Source: Candidatus Ruthturnera sp.
GTDB lineage: Bacteria > Pseudomonadota > Gammaproteobacteria > PS1 > Pseudothioglobaceae
Assembly: GCA_030599095.1 (NCBI GenBank)
Contig: JAUVOQ010000008.1
Coordinates: 1-45,092, forward strand
Direction of reading: 5' to 3'
DNA length: 45,092 nt
Shown: positions 25,231 through 34,280 of the stretch, in pieces
How the letters are laid out: every line of letters starts with the position of its first letter
Numbering within the stretch: position 1 is the stretch's first letter
Notes under the pieces: model-generated
What the model saw: the letters and a program-made list of their open reading frames with translations, nothing else
What the model was told of the DNA's origin: nothing
Databases searched by the model: none
Program-made: the position numbers and the translations under genes

Positions 25231-27333
25231 ATGAACACAGAAGAATTAATACAAAAAGCCATCAAAGAAAAAATGGTTAGTTTTAATGAGCGTAAAACTC
25301 GTGTTACTTACTTGTTACAAAACAAAACTAGAAACTATAAAACTGAGGAAATTGTTCAACTAAATACCTATTTAGAACTGATTTACAAATACAACCATCC
25401 AAAAGAAAATATTAAATTATTTGTACCCGTAAAAATGGGGGCAGATAATCGTGAGGCTGATATTGTTATTTACAAGAATATCAACCACACAGCCCCTTTA
25501 ATTGTTGTTGAATGTAAAGCGAAAGAGGTAAGTAATGCTGAATATAATCAATCTATTGCTCAAGCATTTAGTTATGCCGTTAGTATTGGCGCTGAATATG
25601 TTTGGACGACTTCTGGGATTAATGATAATTATTATCGGGTTTCTAAAAACTATCCTCAACAGCGAGAAATTGTTGCTGATATTCCCGAATATGGCAAGGA
25701 AGTTCGAGCATATAAATATGTTAAGGGCGATTTAGAAATTGTTAGTCAAGATGAACTTACCAAAAAATTTAAACAAGCACATAATGCGTTATGGGGTGGT
25801 GGCGAGTTAGATCCATCAGCTGCATTTGATGAGTTAGATAAACTTATTTTCTGTAAATTAATTGATGAAAAAAAACCACGCAAAAAAGATGAGCCTTATG
25901 ACTTTCAAATAATAACTAAAAATAAAGACAACAAAGAAGCTAATGAAAAAAATATAAAAGAATTATCAGAAAGAATGCACGACCTTTATGATATTGGTCG
26001 TCAAAAAGATAAAGAAGTTTTCAAAGAAGGGATTAGATTAAGCCCAGCAAGAATTGCAATGGTTGTTAGTTTTTTACAAGGTATTGATTTAAGAAATACT
26101 GATTTAGACAGCAAAGGCAGAGCATTTGAAACCTTTATGGATTCATTCTTTAGAGGTAGTTTTGGGCAATATTTCACACCAAGAGAAATTGTAAAGTTTA
26201 TTGTTGATGTTCTACCTATTAAAGACAGTTCATTAGTATTAGATACTTCTTGCGGTAGTGGTGGTTTTTTATTACATGCATTAGATAAAGTTAGAACACA
26301 AGCGAATGAATATTACCCATATTTTGAAAAAGATGTTAATGAGGCAAAAGCACATTATGAGCATTGGCACGATTTTGCAGAAAAAAACTTATTTGGCATA
26401 GAAATCAATGAACAAATTGCCAGAGTGGCAAAAATGAACATGATTATTCATGATGATGGACATACCAATGTGGTGAGTTGTGACGGACTACTGCCTGATA
26501 ATGATATTGAGCTAAAAACAGGCAACAAGGGGTTTAAAAATAATGCCTTTGATTTTATTATCACCAACCCACCTTTTGGCTCAACCGTTAAACAGATTGA
26601 GCAAGCCTATACCGATAATTATGATGTTTTTCATAAAGAAATTAACTGGCTAGAGCCAAACTCTAAAAGAGTGCAAAGACCTAATCAAAGCACCGAAGTT
26701 TTGTTTATTGAGCAATGTTTTAAATTTTTGAAAGCAGGTGGTTTTTTAGCAATTGTTATTCCTGATGGTGTTTTGACTAATTCTACTTTGCAATATGTAC
26801 GCGATTGGATAACTGAGCATTTTAGAATGGTTGCCATTATTTCTATGCCACAAACAGCCTTTACTGCAACAGGTGCGGGTGTTAAAAGCTCAGTGATGTT
26901 TTTAAGGAAATATGACAATAAAACCATTAAAACTATCCAAGATAAAAGAACAACTTTACAAGAAAAAATCAAAGAAAATAATAATTTTGCTTGGGAGTTA
27001 GATGCCATCAATCAAGAAAAAAATCACATCATTAAAAATTTAGAAGGCTTTGATAAACCAAATAATTTAAGCATTAAAGAGATTAAACAAACAAGTGAGT
27101 TTAAAGAGTGGCGTGGCAAAATAAACGCTCAATTTAAACAAAAATCAGATCATTTAAAAGATAAATTAATTAAACAATACAGCGAACAAAAAAATCTAGA
27201 AGACCATGATATTTTTATGGCAATTGCCGAGCAGATTGGTTATGACGCTACGGGTAAGAAAATCAAAACCAATGAATTGGATTTTATTGGGCAGGAATTA
27301 GCAAAATTTATTAGTCAATTAGAGGCTGGATAA
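25231..27333 (+). CDS. Nuclease-domain and N6-adenine DNA methyltransferase fusion (type I HsdM-like)
   Basis: A 700-residue protein. The N-terminal part (about 35-150) looks like the type I restriction-enzyme R nuclease domain: A-D-I-V-I-Y near residue 75 and V-V-E-C-K-A-K near 92 give a PD-(D/E)xK pattern. The middle is an HsdM-type methylase with motif I D-T-S-C-G-S-G-G-F near 337, E-I-N-E-Q-I-A-R-V-A-K-M-N at about 390, and the catalytic N-P-P-F near 446. The C-terminus (about 560-700) is helical and charged. No helicase and no target-recognition domain are seen. It would methylate adenine and perhaps cut DNA, with specificity supplied by a separate subunit. DinD follows 1 base inside its stop. 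Confidence 0.8.
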   Translation: MNTEELIQKAIKEKMVSFNERKTRVTYLLQNKTRNYKTEEIVQLNTYLELIYKYNHPKENIKLFVPVKMGADNREADIVIYKNINHTAPLIVVECKAKEVSNAEYNQSIAQAFSYAVSIGAEYVWTTSGINDNYYRVSKNYPQQREIVADIPEYGKEVRAYKYVKGDLEIVSQDELTKKFKQAHNALWGGGELDPSAAFDELDKLIFCKLIDEKKPRKKDEPYDFQIITKNKDNKEANEKNIKELSERMHDLYDIGRQKDKEVFKEGIRLSPARIAMVVSFLQGIDLRNTDLDSKGRAFETFMDSFFRGSFGQYFTPREIVKFIVDVLPIKDSSLVLDTSCGSGGFLLHALDKVRTQANEYYPYFEKDVNEAKAHYEHWHDFAEKNLFGIEINEQIARVAKMNMIIHDDGHTNVVSCDGLLPDNDIELKTGNKGFKNNAFDFIITNPPFGSTVKQIEQAYTDNYDVFHKEINWLEPNSKRVQRPNQSTEVLFIEQCFKFLKAGGFLAIVIPDGVLTNSTLQYVRDWITEHFRMVAIISMPQTAFTATGAGVKSSVMFLRKYDNKTIKTIQDKRTTLQEKIKENNNFAWELDAINQEKNHIIKNLEGFDKPNNLSIKEIKQTSEFKEWRGKINAQFKQKSDHLKDKLIKQYSEQKNLEDHDIFMAIAEQIGYDATGKKIKTNELDFIGQELAKFISQLEAG

Positions 27334-28187
27334 TGAAAAACGAATTAATCCAATCTTTTACTGATAATTTTGATACGCATTCACAAACTACTGACAGTGG
27401 CGTAGAGTTTTGGTTTGCACGAGATTTGCAACATTTGTTAGAATACAGTAAATGGGATAATTTTCAAAATGTTTTATCAAAGGCAAAAACTGCCTGTGAA
27501 GTCTCAGGACATCAGGTTTCAGACCATTTTCCCGAGGTTAGGAAAATGGTTAAAATCGGCTTAGATGTGCCAAAAGAAATTATTGATTTCATGCTAACTA
27601 GATATGCTTGTTATCTCATTGCCCAAAATGGCGACCCAAGAAAAGAAACCATTGCTTTTGCTCAAACTTATTTTGCCATGCAAACTCGCAAATTAGAGTT
27701 AATCCAAGAGCAAATACACGACTTAGAAAGACTACAAGCACGGCAAAAACTCACCCACTCAGAAAAAGAGCTTTCAGGGCTGATTTTTAAACATACTCAA
27801 AATAATAGAAATTTTGGTTCTATTCGCTCTAAAGGCGACAATGCATTATTTGGAGGTTTTAGCACTAAAGAAATGAAGCAAAGAATGCAAATGCCAGATA
27901 ATAGAGCATTGGCAGATTTTTTACCTGTAATTACTATTAAAGCCAAAGACTTTGCCACTGAAATTACTGTTTTTAATACCAAAGAGCATCAATTAATTAC
28001 CGAGTATGGTATTACTCAAGAGCATATTAAAAACAATCAAGGGGTAAGAGATATTTTATTAAAACGCGGTATTAAACCTGAAGATTTACCAGCAGAAGAA
28101 GATATTAAAAAACTAGAGCGAAGACTTAAATCAATAGATAAAAAAATTGCTAAAAATCCTAATAAGTTAGGCAACAATGATGAATAA
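27333..28187 (+). CDS. dinD: DinD-like DNA damage-inducible protein
   Basis: A 284-residue DinD-family protein. The N-terminal half has the family pattern F-W-F-A-R-D-L-Q-H-L-L-E-Y-S-K-W-D-N-F, then Y-A-C-Y-L-I-A-Q-N-G-D-P-R-K near residue 92. A long helical segment follows (about 115-165), then the D-A-L-F-G-G-F-S-T-K-E-M-K region (here D-N-A-L-F-G-G). E. coli DinD is SOS-induced and inhibits RecA-driven strand exchange. DinD-like genes are often found between hsdM and hsdS in type I loci, as here. No clear LexA box was seen, and transcription probably comes from the methylase gene. The last bases overlap a 40-codon HsdS-like stub. Confidence 0.82.
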   Translation: MKNELIQSFTDNFDTHSQTTDSGVEFWFARDLQHLLEYSKWDNFQNVLSKAKTACEVSGHQVSDHFPEVRKMVKIGLDVPKEIIDFMLTRYACYLIAQNGDPRKETIAFAQTYFAMQTRKLELIQEQIHDLERLQARQKLTHSEKELSGLIFKHTQNNRNFGSIRSKGDNALFGGFSTKEMKQRMQMPDNRALADFLPVITIKAKDFATEITVFNTKEHQLITEYGITQEHIKNNQGVRDILLKRGIKPEDLPAEEDIKKLERRLKSIDKKIAKNPNKLGNNDE

Positions 28188-28302
28188 TAATTGTCAACTA
28201 TCGCAACAAGCCGACCCAAATAAACTATTTTTAACTAAATTTAGTGAGTTGGAGGGGCGGTTTGAGAAAATCTTTAGAACAAGAACTTTTAAAATATTAT
28301 AA
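28180..28302 (+). pseudogene. HsdS (type I specificity subunit) stub
   Basis: A 40-codon frame from ATG 28180, overlapping the end of dinD by 8 bases. It reads N-K-L-F-L-T-K-F-S-E-L-E-G-R-F-E after a short lead. Type I specificity subunits often begin a target-recognition part with K-x-S-x-L-E-x-R-x-D-P-x-Y-Y, so this looks like the first residues of hsdS before the gene was cut off. The next 25 bases hold no continuation and then mrr begins. Function is not expected. Confidence 0.5.
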
Positions 28303-28327
28303 ATTAAATGATTAAATAAGGATAAAA

Positions 28328-29221
28328 ATGAGCATTCCAAGACACGACCAAATACGCCTACCTGCTTTACAATTATTAGCCAAGCACGATACTTTAAGGC
28401 TAAAAAAATTTGAAAAGCCTTTGGCAGAACAATTTAATTTATCAGATGAAGAATTAAGCCAAACGAATAGCCCAGACAATGGCACGACGTTTTACGACAG
28501 AATTAGTTGGGCACTGTATTACCTTAAAACGGCAGAGTTAGTTTTAAAACCAAAATGGGGCACTTATCAAATTAGTGAGCTAGGCAAAACAATGCTTGGT
28601 GCAACGCAAGATGAAATTAATCATTATATTGATGCACAATTAGTAAAAAGAACGCCAAATACAAAAGAAAATAAGCAAGAGATTAGCAGTCAAACACCGG
28701 AAGAGAATTTATACAGTGCGTTTGAATCTATTAGAGCCTCAATTTACACGGATATTATTGATACAATTCTAAGTAAATCGCCCAAAGAATTTGAAAACTT
28801 GGTGGTGAAGTTATTGCAAGCGATGGGTTATGGGGGTGAAATAGAAGGTATTGTTACCTCTTATAGTAATGATGGTGGTATTGATGGCATTATTAAAGAG
28901 GATGTGTTAGGCTTGGGACGTATTCACATTCAAGCCAAGCGATACGCTAGGGATAATAGAATTAGCCGAGAAGAAATACAAAAGTTTGTAGGCGCTTTGG
29001 CAGGTGTGCAATCTAGCAAGGGCGTGTTTATTACAACTTCTAGTTATAAGCACACAGCCATAGAATATGCTAATGGTTTAAGCAATGCTACTGTGATATT
29101 AATTGATGGCTTACAACTGGCAAAGTATATTTATGAATATGGTTTAGGGATGCAAGTGGAGCAAACCATTGAAATTAAAAAAATGGATGGTAATTTTTGG
29201 GATTTGATGAATGATGAATAA
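28328..29221 (+). CDS. mrr: Mrr-type restriction endonuclease (type IV)
   Basis: A 297-residue Mrr-family protein. The N-terminal winged-helix domain (about 1-110, with Y-D-R-I-S-W-A-L-Y-Y-L) is followed by the catalytic domain: F-E-N-L-V-V-K-L-L-Q-A-M-G-Y-G near residue 157, D-G-G-I-D-G-I-I near 180, and H-I-Q-A-K-R-Y near 200, forming the PD-(D/E)xK-like core. Mrr enzymes cut DNA that carries foreign methylation. The SD AAGG lies just ahead of the ATG. It is the last gene of the restriction cluster; the ABC transporter starts 27 bases later. Confidence 0.92.
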   Translation: MSIPRHDQIRLPALQLLAKHDTLRLKKFEKPLAEQFNLSDEELSQTNSPDNGTTFYDRISWALYYLKTAELVLKPKWGTYQISELGKTMLGATQDEINHYIDAQLVKRTPNTKENKQEISSQTPEENLYSAFESIRASIYTDIIDTILSKSPKEFENLVVKLLQAMGYGGEIEGIVTSYSNDGGIDGIIKEDVLGLGRIHIQAKRYARDNRISREEIQKFVGALAGVQSSKGVFITTSSYKHTAIEYANGLSNATVILIDGLQLAKYIYEYGLGMQVEQTIEIKKMDGNFWDLMNDE

Positions 29222-29248
29222 GTATTTAAACCAAAATTAATAATACTC

Positions 29249-30970
29249 ATGCAATACAAACAATTCATCTCTCATTTATTTATTTATTTAAAGCCACACA
29301 TTGGCAAACTTGTCTTTGCCTCGGTCATGATGTTGTTGGCAACAGTGCTTGAAAGTTCGGTACCAGAAATCACAGGCAGAATTGTTGATGAGTTGTTTGC
29401 AACTGAACGTGAATCAAAAACTGCGTCTATTTATGCTTTTGCTCTGTTTGGCATTGTTGTTCTTAGTTCATTGTTTGCACTTACTTCTACTGCGGTTAGT
29501 TCTTGGGTGTCTAATAAAGTGATTATGGATTTGCGCGTGACCATGTTTGCTAAATTACTGAAGTTACCTAAGTCGTATTTTGATCAACATCCTACGGGAA
29601 AAACACTATCTAAACTCACTTTTGATGTTGGACAAATTGCAGCCAGCGCCTCAACCATTTGGCTGAATTTTATTAAATCGTCAATGGCTGTTGTTATTTT
29701 AATTGGTTATTTATTTTATAAAAACTGGCAACTGAGTTTAACGCTTTTGGTGCTTTTACCATTGGTGTACTTAGCTGTTAAACACGCCTCTAATCGTATG
29801 CGTCGTTCAAGTGTCAATGTGCAGAAATCAATGGGTGATATGACACATTTACTGAATGAAAATATCTCTGGCAATACCTTAGTTAAGATTTATCATGCCC
29901 AATCTCAAATAAGTGAAAAGTTTAATAACTTGATTAAAAATATCCGCCAACAACGCTTTAAAGTTGATATGACCAGTAGTTTTAACACCGCTTTTGTTAA
30001 TATTTTAATTGGTTTGTGTTTAAGTAGTGTGGTGTATTTTTCCGCCACTTCACTAAAGATGAGTGCAGGTGAATTTTTGTCCTTTTTTACTGCCATGGGT
30101 ATGCTGCTTAAACCTGCCAAAAGCTTGATCAATATTAACAAACCTTTACAAAGTGCAATAGCAGGGGGTGAGAGTGTATTTGGACTTATTAACGAAAAAG
30201 AAGAGCCTAATATTGGCACCAAGAAACTAAAAAAATCTAACGGCGCTGTTCGATTTAATGACGTATCATTTGGTTATAACAATAATACAACCGTGCTTAA
30301 ACATATTAACCTAGATATCAAACCAGGTGAAACGGTTGCATTTGTTGGCGCAACAGGCAGTGGTAAAACCACTATTATTCAATTATTAATGCGTTTTTAT
30401 TCACCCAAACAAGGCTCTATCACTATTGATGGTATAGATATTAACCAGTTTGAGATTGATTCATTGCGCTCAAATATTGCTTTTGTTGACCAAAACGTGC
30501 AACTATTTAATGACACTGTTAAAGGTAATATTGCCTTAGGGCAATTAGGCATCATGCCAGATAAGCAAATCAAACGCTCGGCAATGGCTGCTAATGCCGA
30601 TGAATTTATTCAACAATTAGAACATGGATTTGACACACAAATTGGCGAAAATGGCATGTCACTTTCAGGCGGACAACGCCAACGTCTTGCTATTGCAAGG
30701 GCAATTGCTAAAGACAGTGCTATTTTAATTTTAGATGAAGCGACCTCGGCATTAGACAGCGCTACCGAAAAACAGGTGCAAAATGCGATTCATCAAATGC
30801 AAAAAGACAAAACCACTATTATCATTGCCCATCGACTAAGCACCATTCAAAAGGCTGACCGCATTATTGTATTGTGCCATGGTAGTATCATTGAACAAGG
30901 CACTCATCAAGAATTACTAGATTATCAAGGCGAATATGCTCAACTGTATAAGCACCAATTTAAGCATTAA
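29249..30970 (+). CDS. ABC exporter, fused membrane and ATPase domains (MsbA/multidrug type)
   Basis: A 573-residue half-transporter. The N-terminal membrane domain (about 1-310) has six hydrophobic helices and ends near a G-E-S-V-F-G-L-I linker. The ATPase domain has Walker A G-A-T-G-S-G-K-T-T near residue 368, the signature L-S-G-G-Q-R-Q-R near 472, Walker B I-L-I-L-D-E-A-T-S-A-L-D, and the H-loop histidine in I-I-A-H-R-L-S. It would act as a homodimer moving lipids or hydrophobic compounds across the inner membrane; lpxK, the usual partner of msbA, is not adjacent. It converges with the aldehyde dehydrogenase gene, and both stops share a palindrome. Confidence 0.9.
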   Translation: MQYKQFISHLFIYLKPHIGKLVFASVMMLLATVLESSVPEITGRIVDELFATERESKTASIYAFALFGIVVLSSLFALTSTAVSSWVSNKVIMDLRVTMFAKLLKLPKSYFDQHPTGKTLSKLTFDVGQIAASASTIWLNFIKSSMAVVILIGYLFYKNWQLSLTLLVLLPLVYLAVKHASNRMRRSSVNVQKSMGDMTHLLNENISGNTLVKIYHAQSQISEKFNNLIKNIRQQRFKVDMTSSFNTAFVNILIGLCLSSVVYFSATSLKMSAGEFLSFFTAMGMLLKPAKSLININKPLQSAIAGGESVFGLINEKEEPNIGTKKLKKSNGAVRFNDVSFGYNNNTTVLKHINLDIKPGETVAFVGATGSGKTTIIQLLMRFYSPKQGSITIDGIDINQFEIDSLRSNIAFVDQNVQLFNDTVKGNIALGQLGIMPDKQIKRSAMAANADEFIQQLEHGFDTQIGENGMSLSGGQRQRLAIARAIAKDSAILILDEATSALDSATEKQVQNAIHQMQKDKTTIIIAHRLSTIQKADRIIVLCHGSIIEQGTHQELLDYQGEYAQLYKHQFKH

Positions 30971-30977
30971 TGCTTAA
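30960..30977. repeat. 18-base perfect palindrome shared by two convergent stop codons
   Basis: TTAAGCATTAATGCTTAA is a perfect 18-base palindrome. It contains the last codons and stop codons of both the ABC exporter (plus strand) and the aldehyde dehydrogenase (minus strand), so each protein ends in Lys-His. It may act as a weak two-way transcription stop. Confidence 0.8.
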
Positions 30978-32349
30978 TAACAATCATTTTATGCACAAGC
31001 ATATCACGCATCGTATGGTTAATACCGCCAATGCCATAACCTGAGTGTTTACGCCCTGCAAATGGCATCCAATCAACCCTAAAGGTGGTGTAATCATTAA
31101 TCATAACGGCTGAAGCGGTCAATGCTTTTGCGCTGTTCATGGCAGTGGTAATATTATCACTAAAGATTGATGCTTGAAACGACACTTCTAAACTGTTAGC
31201 AGCCTGAATCGCGTCACTGATATCAAAATAACTATATATACAAACCACAGGACCAAATATTTCTTGATTAGACACTTTAGAATGATAACTAGGATTTAAC
31301 AGCACAGTTGGCTCATAACTCACCGAGTTAATGCGCTTACCGCCTGTTATTAAAGTTGCACCTTCAGCAATGGCCTGATTGACCCACGACTCAACTCTAT
31401 CCACTTCTTTAGGCAAAATAAGTGGACCAACATCAGTCGCCTCATCAATGGCATCACCCACAACCAATTGACTGGCAACATCTGCAATTTTTTGTGCAAT
31501 TTCCTTGGCTTTGTCTTTCGGTGCAAATACACGTTGTACTGACACGCATACCTGCCCAGCATGGTAAAAGCCAGCTTTAACCATGCCCGAAATAAACCCA
31601 TCCATGTCATTATATTGATCAAAAATAAGTGGCGCAACGCCACCATGCTCCAATGCACAGCGTACACCTGATGCAAGCTTAGATTTAAGCATCCAGCCTA
31701 CTTGTGCAGAGCCAATGAAACTAAAAAATGCCACCCTTGAATCGGTGACCAATTTTTCTGAATTTTCCCTATCAGTCAATGCCACTTGCAAATAACCCTC
31801 AGGCAAGCCCGCCTTAATTGCTAATTGAGCAAAACGCAATGCAGATAAAGGCGTTGTTGTTGCTGGTTTAACAATCACTGGACAACCTGTTGCAATAGCA
31901 GGCACCACCTGATGAATGATTAAATTAAGCGGATGATTAAAAGCACTCACCGCCACAACCACACCAATTGGCTCCATAATCGTAAAGGCTAGGCGTTGCA
32001 TACCTGCTTGAGTCAAATCCATCGGAATTTGTTCACCTTTAATATGTCTAATGCCAGCAATGGCGATATTAATACCGTCAATCGCTCTAGTGACTTCTAT
32101 GCGTGCATCTTTTAAAGGCTTGCCACCCTCATTAGCAATTAACTGGGCAAACTCTTCATGTTCATCAGCCACTAAATTTGCCAATTTTTGTAAAATAGCC
32201 ATTCTTTGATAGGCTGGCAAACACTCGTTTTTGTGTAAATTTTTTGCTGTTTTAAGCATCAATTCAACATCATCAGCATTGTGCATGGTTAGTGCTTTTA
32301 AGGGTTTGCCAGTGTAGGCTTGTTTGACAGTTAAAATCTTTGTTTTCAT
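30967..32349 (-). CDS. NAD(P)-dependent aldehyde dehydrogenase
   Basis: A 460-residue enzyme of the aldehyde dehydrogenase superfamily. The catalytic cysteine is in G-Q-V-C-V-S-V-Q-R near residue 266, the general base glutamate in A-L-E-H-G-G near 233, and the cofactor region reads S-F-I-G-S-A-Q-V-G. S-A-F-N-H-P-L-N-L appears near 138 and E-I-F-G-P-V near 370. It oxidises an aldehyde to the acid or CoA ester; lactaldehyde-, phosphonoacetaldehyde- and glyceraldehyde-type enzymes have a similar layout. It lies 10 bases after a TPP-dependent acetolactate-synthase-like gene on the same strand, so its substrate may come from that enzyme. Confidence 0.88.
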   Translation of the reverse strand: MKTKILTVKQAYTGKPLKALTMHNADDVELMLKTAKNLHKNECLPAYQRMAILQKLANLVADEHEEFAQLIANEGGKPLKDARIEVTRAIDGINIAIAGIRHIKGEQIPMDLTQAGMQRLAFTIMEPIGVVVAVSAFNHPLNLIIHQVVPAIATGCPVIVKPATTTPLSALRFAQLAIKAGLPEGYLQVALTDRENSEKLVTDSRVAFFSFIGSAQVGWMLKSKLASGVRCALEHGGVAPLIFDQYNDMDGFISGMVKAGFYHAGQVCVSVQRVFAPKDKAKEIAQKIADVASQLVVGDAIDEATDVGPLILPKEVDRVESWVNQAIAEGATLITGGKRINSVSYEPTVLLNPSYHSKVSNQEIFGPVVCIYSYFDISDAIQAANSLEVSFQASIFSDNITTAMNSAKALTASAVMINDYTTFRVDWMPFAGRKHSGYGIGGINHTMRDMLVHKMIVIKH

Positions 32350-32359
32350 TATATTTTAG

Positions 32360-33988
32360 TTAGTTAAATTGTTTGAGTTCTTCTAACAGCGTTTTAGTAT
32401 TTTGAGAATAATCAATTGGCACATCAATTATATGCACACCACCTGTACTAAATGCTTGTTTCATAGTGGGAATAAGTTCACTCGCTGAAGTTATTTTATG
32501 CCCTTTAGCGCCATAACTATCTGCATATTTAATAAAATCAGGATTGTTAAAATCCAAACCAAAATCAACCAAACTTTGTACTGCCTGCTTCCATTTAATC
32601 ATGCCATAACCTTCATCAGTAAAAATTAGTACAATTAAATTGAGTTTTAAACGCATGGCGGTTTCTAATTCCTGAGAGTTCATCATAAAACCACCATCGC
32701 CACACACAGCCACTACTTGGCGTTGAGGATACATCAATGCACATGTCATTGCCACAGGTAGCCCTGCACCCATCGTTGCAAGTGCGTTATCTAGTAGCAA
32801 TGTATTGGGCTGATAAGTGTGATAATGGCGCGCAAACCAAAGCTTAAACATGCCATTATCAAGCGAGACAATGCCATCATCATTTAGCACTTTTCGCACA
32901 TCAGTCACCACACGTTGTGGCAACATTGGAAATGAATGATCCTCATCTAAATGGTGAATCGCATAACGAATTTTCTCACGAATGGGCGCTGCCCACAAAG
33001 ACTCACATTGATGCCCTTTCATTGACTTTCTAATTCTAGAAATTGAATTGGCAATGTCCCCAATTAATTCAATTTGAGGGTAATAAATATCTTTAAATTG
33101 TGCGCTTTCAAAGTTAATATGCATGACTTGCATATCACCTTGCATGATAAAAGGCGGTTTTTCGATAATGTCATGCCCAATATTAACAATCAAATCAGCT
33201 TTTTTAATGACCTCGTGCACATAATCCTTAGAAGAAAAAGCAGCGGTTCCAATAAACTGATGATGACAGCCATCAATCACTCCCTTGCCCATCTGTGTGT
33301 TAAAAAACAAAATACCCGTTTCTTTTACAAAACGACTTAAAGGCTTTCTAATACGCCCCCTATTAGCGCCAGCACCTACTAGCAACAAAGGTTTTTTGGC
33401 ATTTTTTATCGCCTCAACTGCAACGCCAATCGCCCAATTACTTGCAAAAGTTCGGTGGTGAATTTGCTTAGTAAATACTTCATCATTTCTAACTTCTTCT
33501 TCAGCAATATCCTCAGGTAATTCCAAGTGTACTGCACCGGGACGCTCTTCTTCAGCAATGCGAAATGCACCACGTACCAATGCTGGAATTTGCCGACCAT
33601 ATACAATTTGATCAGAATCTTTAGTAAGAGGTTCCATCATACGCACAATATCAAGAATTTGAAACTTGCCTTGCAAGCCTGCTTTAATAGGTTTTTGCCC
33701 CGTAATGATGACCATCGGCATCGCACCTAATTGAGCATAAGCAATAGCAGTTACTAAGTTAGTTGCGCCTGGACCTAGCGTTGCTAAACAGACACCAGCT
33801 TTACCAGTTAAACGCCCATAAGTTGCTGCCATGAAAGCGGCGGCTTGTTCGTGACGAGTAAGTATAAATTTAATTGATGAGTTTCTTAATGAATCCAATA
33901 AGTCTAAATTTTCCTCACCTGGAATACCAAAAATATATTCAACGCCTTCATTTTCAAGTGCTTTTACAAATAAATCAGATGCTTTCAT
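32360..33988 (-). CDS. TPP-dependent enzyme, acetolactate synthase-like (AlsS type)
   Basis: A 542-residue thiamine-diphosphate enzyme. The catalytic glutamate is Glu47 in R-H-E-Q-A-A-A-F-M. The TPP-binding motif starts at C-G-D-G-G-F-M-M-N-S near residue 430, with G-P-G-A-T-N-L in the N-terminal part. Catabolic acetolactate synthases (AlsS) join two pyruvates into acetolactate, and no small regulatory subunit (ilvN) is present, which fits the catabolic type. Related enzymes act on other 2-oxo acids or sulfoacetaldehyde, so the substrate is not certain. The partner on the same strand is an aldehyde dehydrogenase. Confidence 0.85.
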   Translation of the reverse strand: MKASDLFVKALENEGVEYIFGIPGEENLDLLDSLRNSSIKFILTRHEQAAAFMAATYGRLTGKAGVCLATLGPGATNLVTAIAYAQLGAMPMVIITGQKPIKAGLQGKFQILDIVRMMEPLTKDSDQIVYGRQIPALVRGAFRIAEEERPGAVHLELPEDIAEEEVRNDEVFTKQIHHRTFASNWAIGVAVEAIKNAKKPLLLVGAGANRGRIRKPLSRFVKETGILFFNTQMGKGVIDGCHHQFIGTAAFSSKDYVHEVIKKADLIVNIGHDIIEKPPFIMQGDMQVMHINFESAQFKDIYYPQIELIGDIANSISRIRKSMKGHQCESLWAAPIREKIRYAIHHLDEDHSFPMLPQRVVTDVRKVLNDDGIVSLDNGMFKLWFARHYHTYQPNTLLLDNALATMGAGLPVAMTCALMYPQRQVVAVCGDGGFMMNSQELETAMRLKLNLIVLIFTDEGYGMIKWKQAVQSLVDFGLDFNNPDFIKYADSYGAKGHKITSASELIPTMKQAFSTGGVHIIDVPIDYSQNTKTLLEELKQFN

Positions 33989-34003
33989 TTTTTATTTTCC
34001 TAT

Positions 34004-34135
34004 TCAGATTGAGAGGGGGTAAATTTCACCCATAGCAACATAATACCCCAAAGTTATGATCATAAAACCCACAACAGGAAAGGACACCACTACAATAATA
34101 TTAAGTAAAAAAATAACATAAGTGAGACCACTACA
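34004..34135 (-). other. Short hydrophobic open frame, possible membrane-protein relic
   Basis: In the 292-base gap before the AlsS-like gene the minus strand is open for 44 codons, reading V-I-F-L-L-N-I-I-V-V-V-S-F-P-V-V-G-F then M-I-I-T-L-G-Y-Y-V-A-M-G-E-I-Y-P-L-S-I. It looks like one or two membrane helices. No good start codon is seen at its beginning, only in-frame GTG and ATG codons within it. It may be the tail of a lost gene or a very small membrane protein. The rest of the gap shows no feature. Confidence 0.3.
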
Positions 34136-34280
34136 TTAATCCGAGCGAAAAAAGAATCTACAACATAAAGACGTACAAATAATTTAAGAAAATCATTGCT
34201 AAAGCATTTAAAAATTGATCAAAAACTGACTTCCTATTAAGAAATTATGCTAAAAATTTAAGAAAGCCTTGCTTCCTTAT

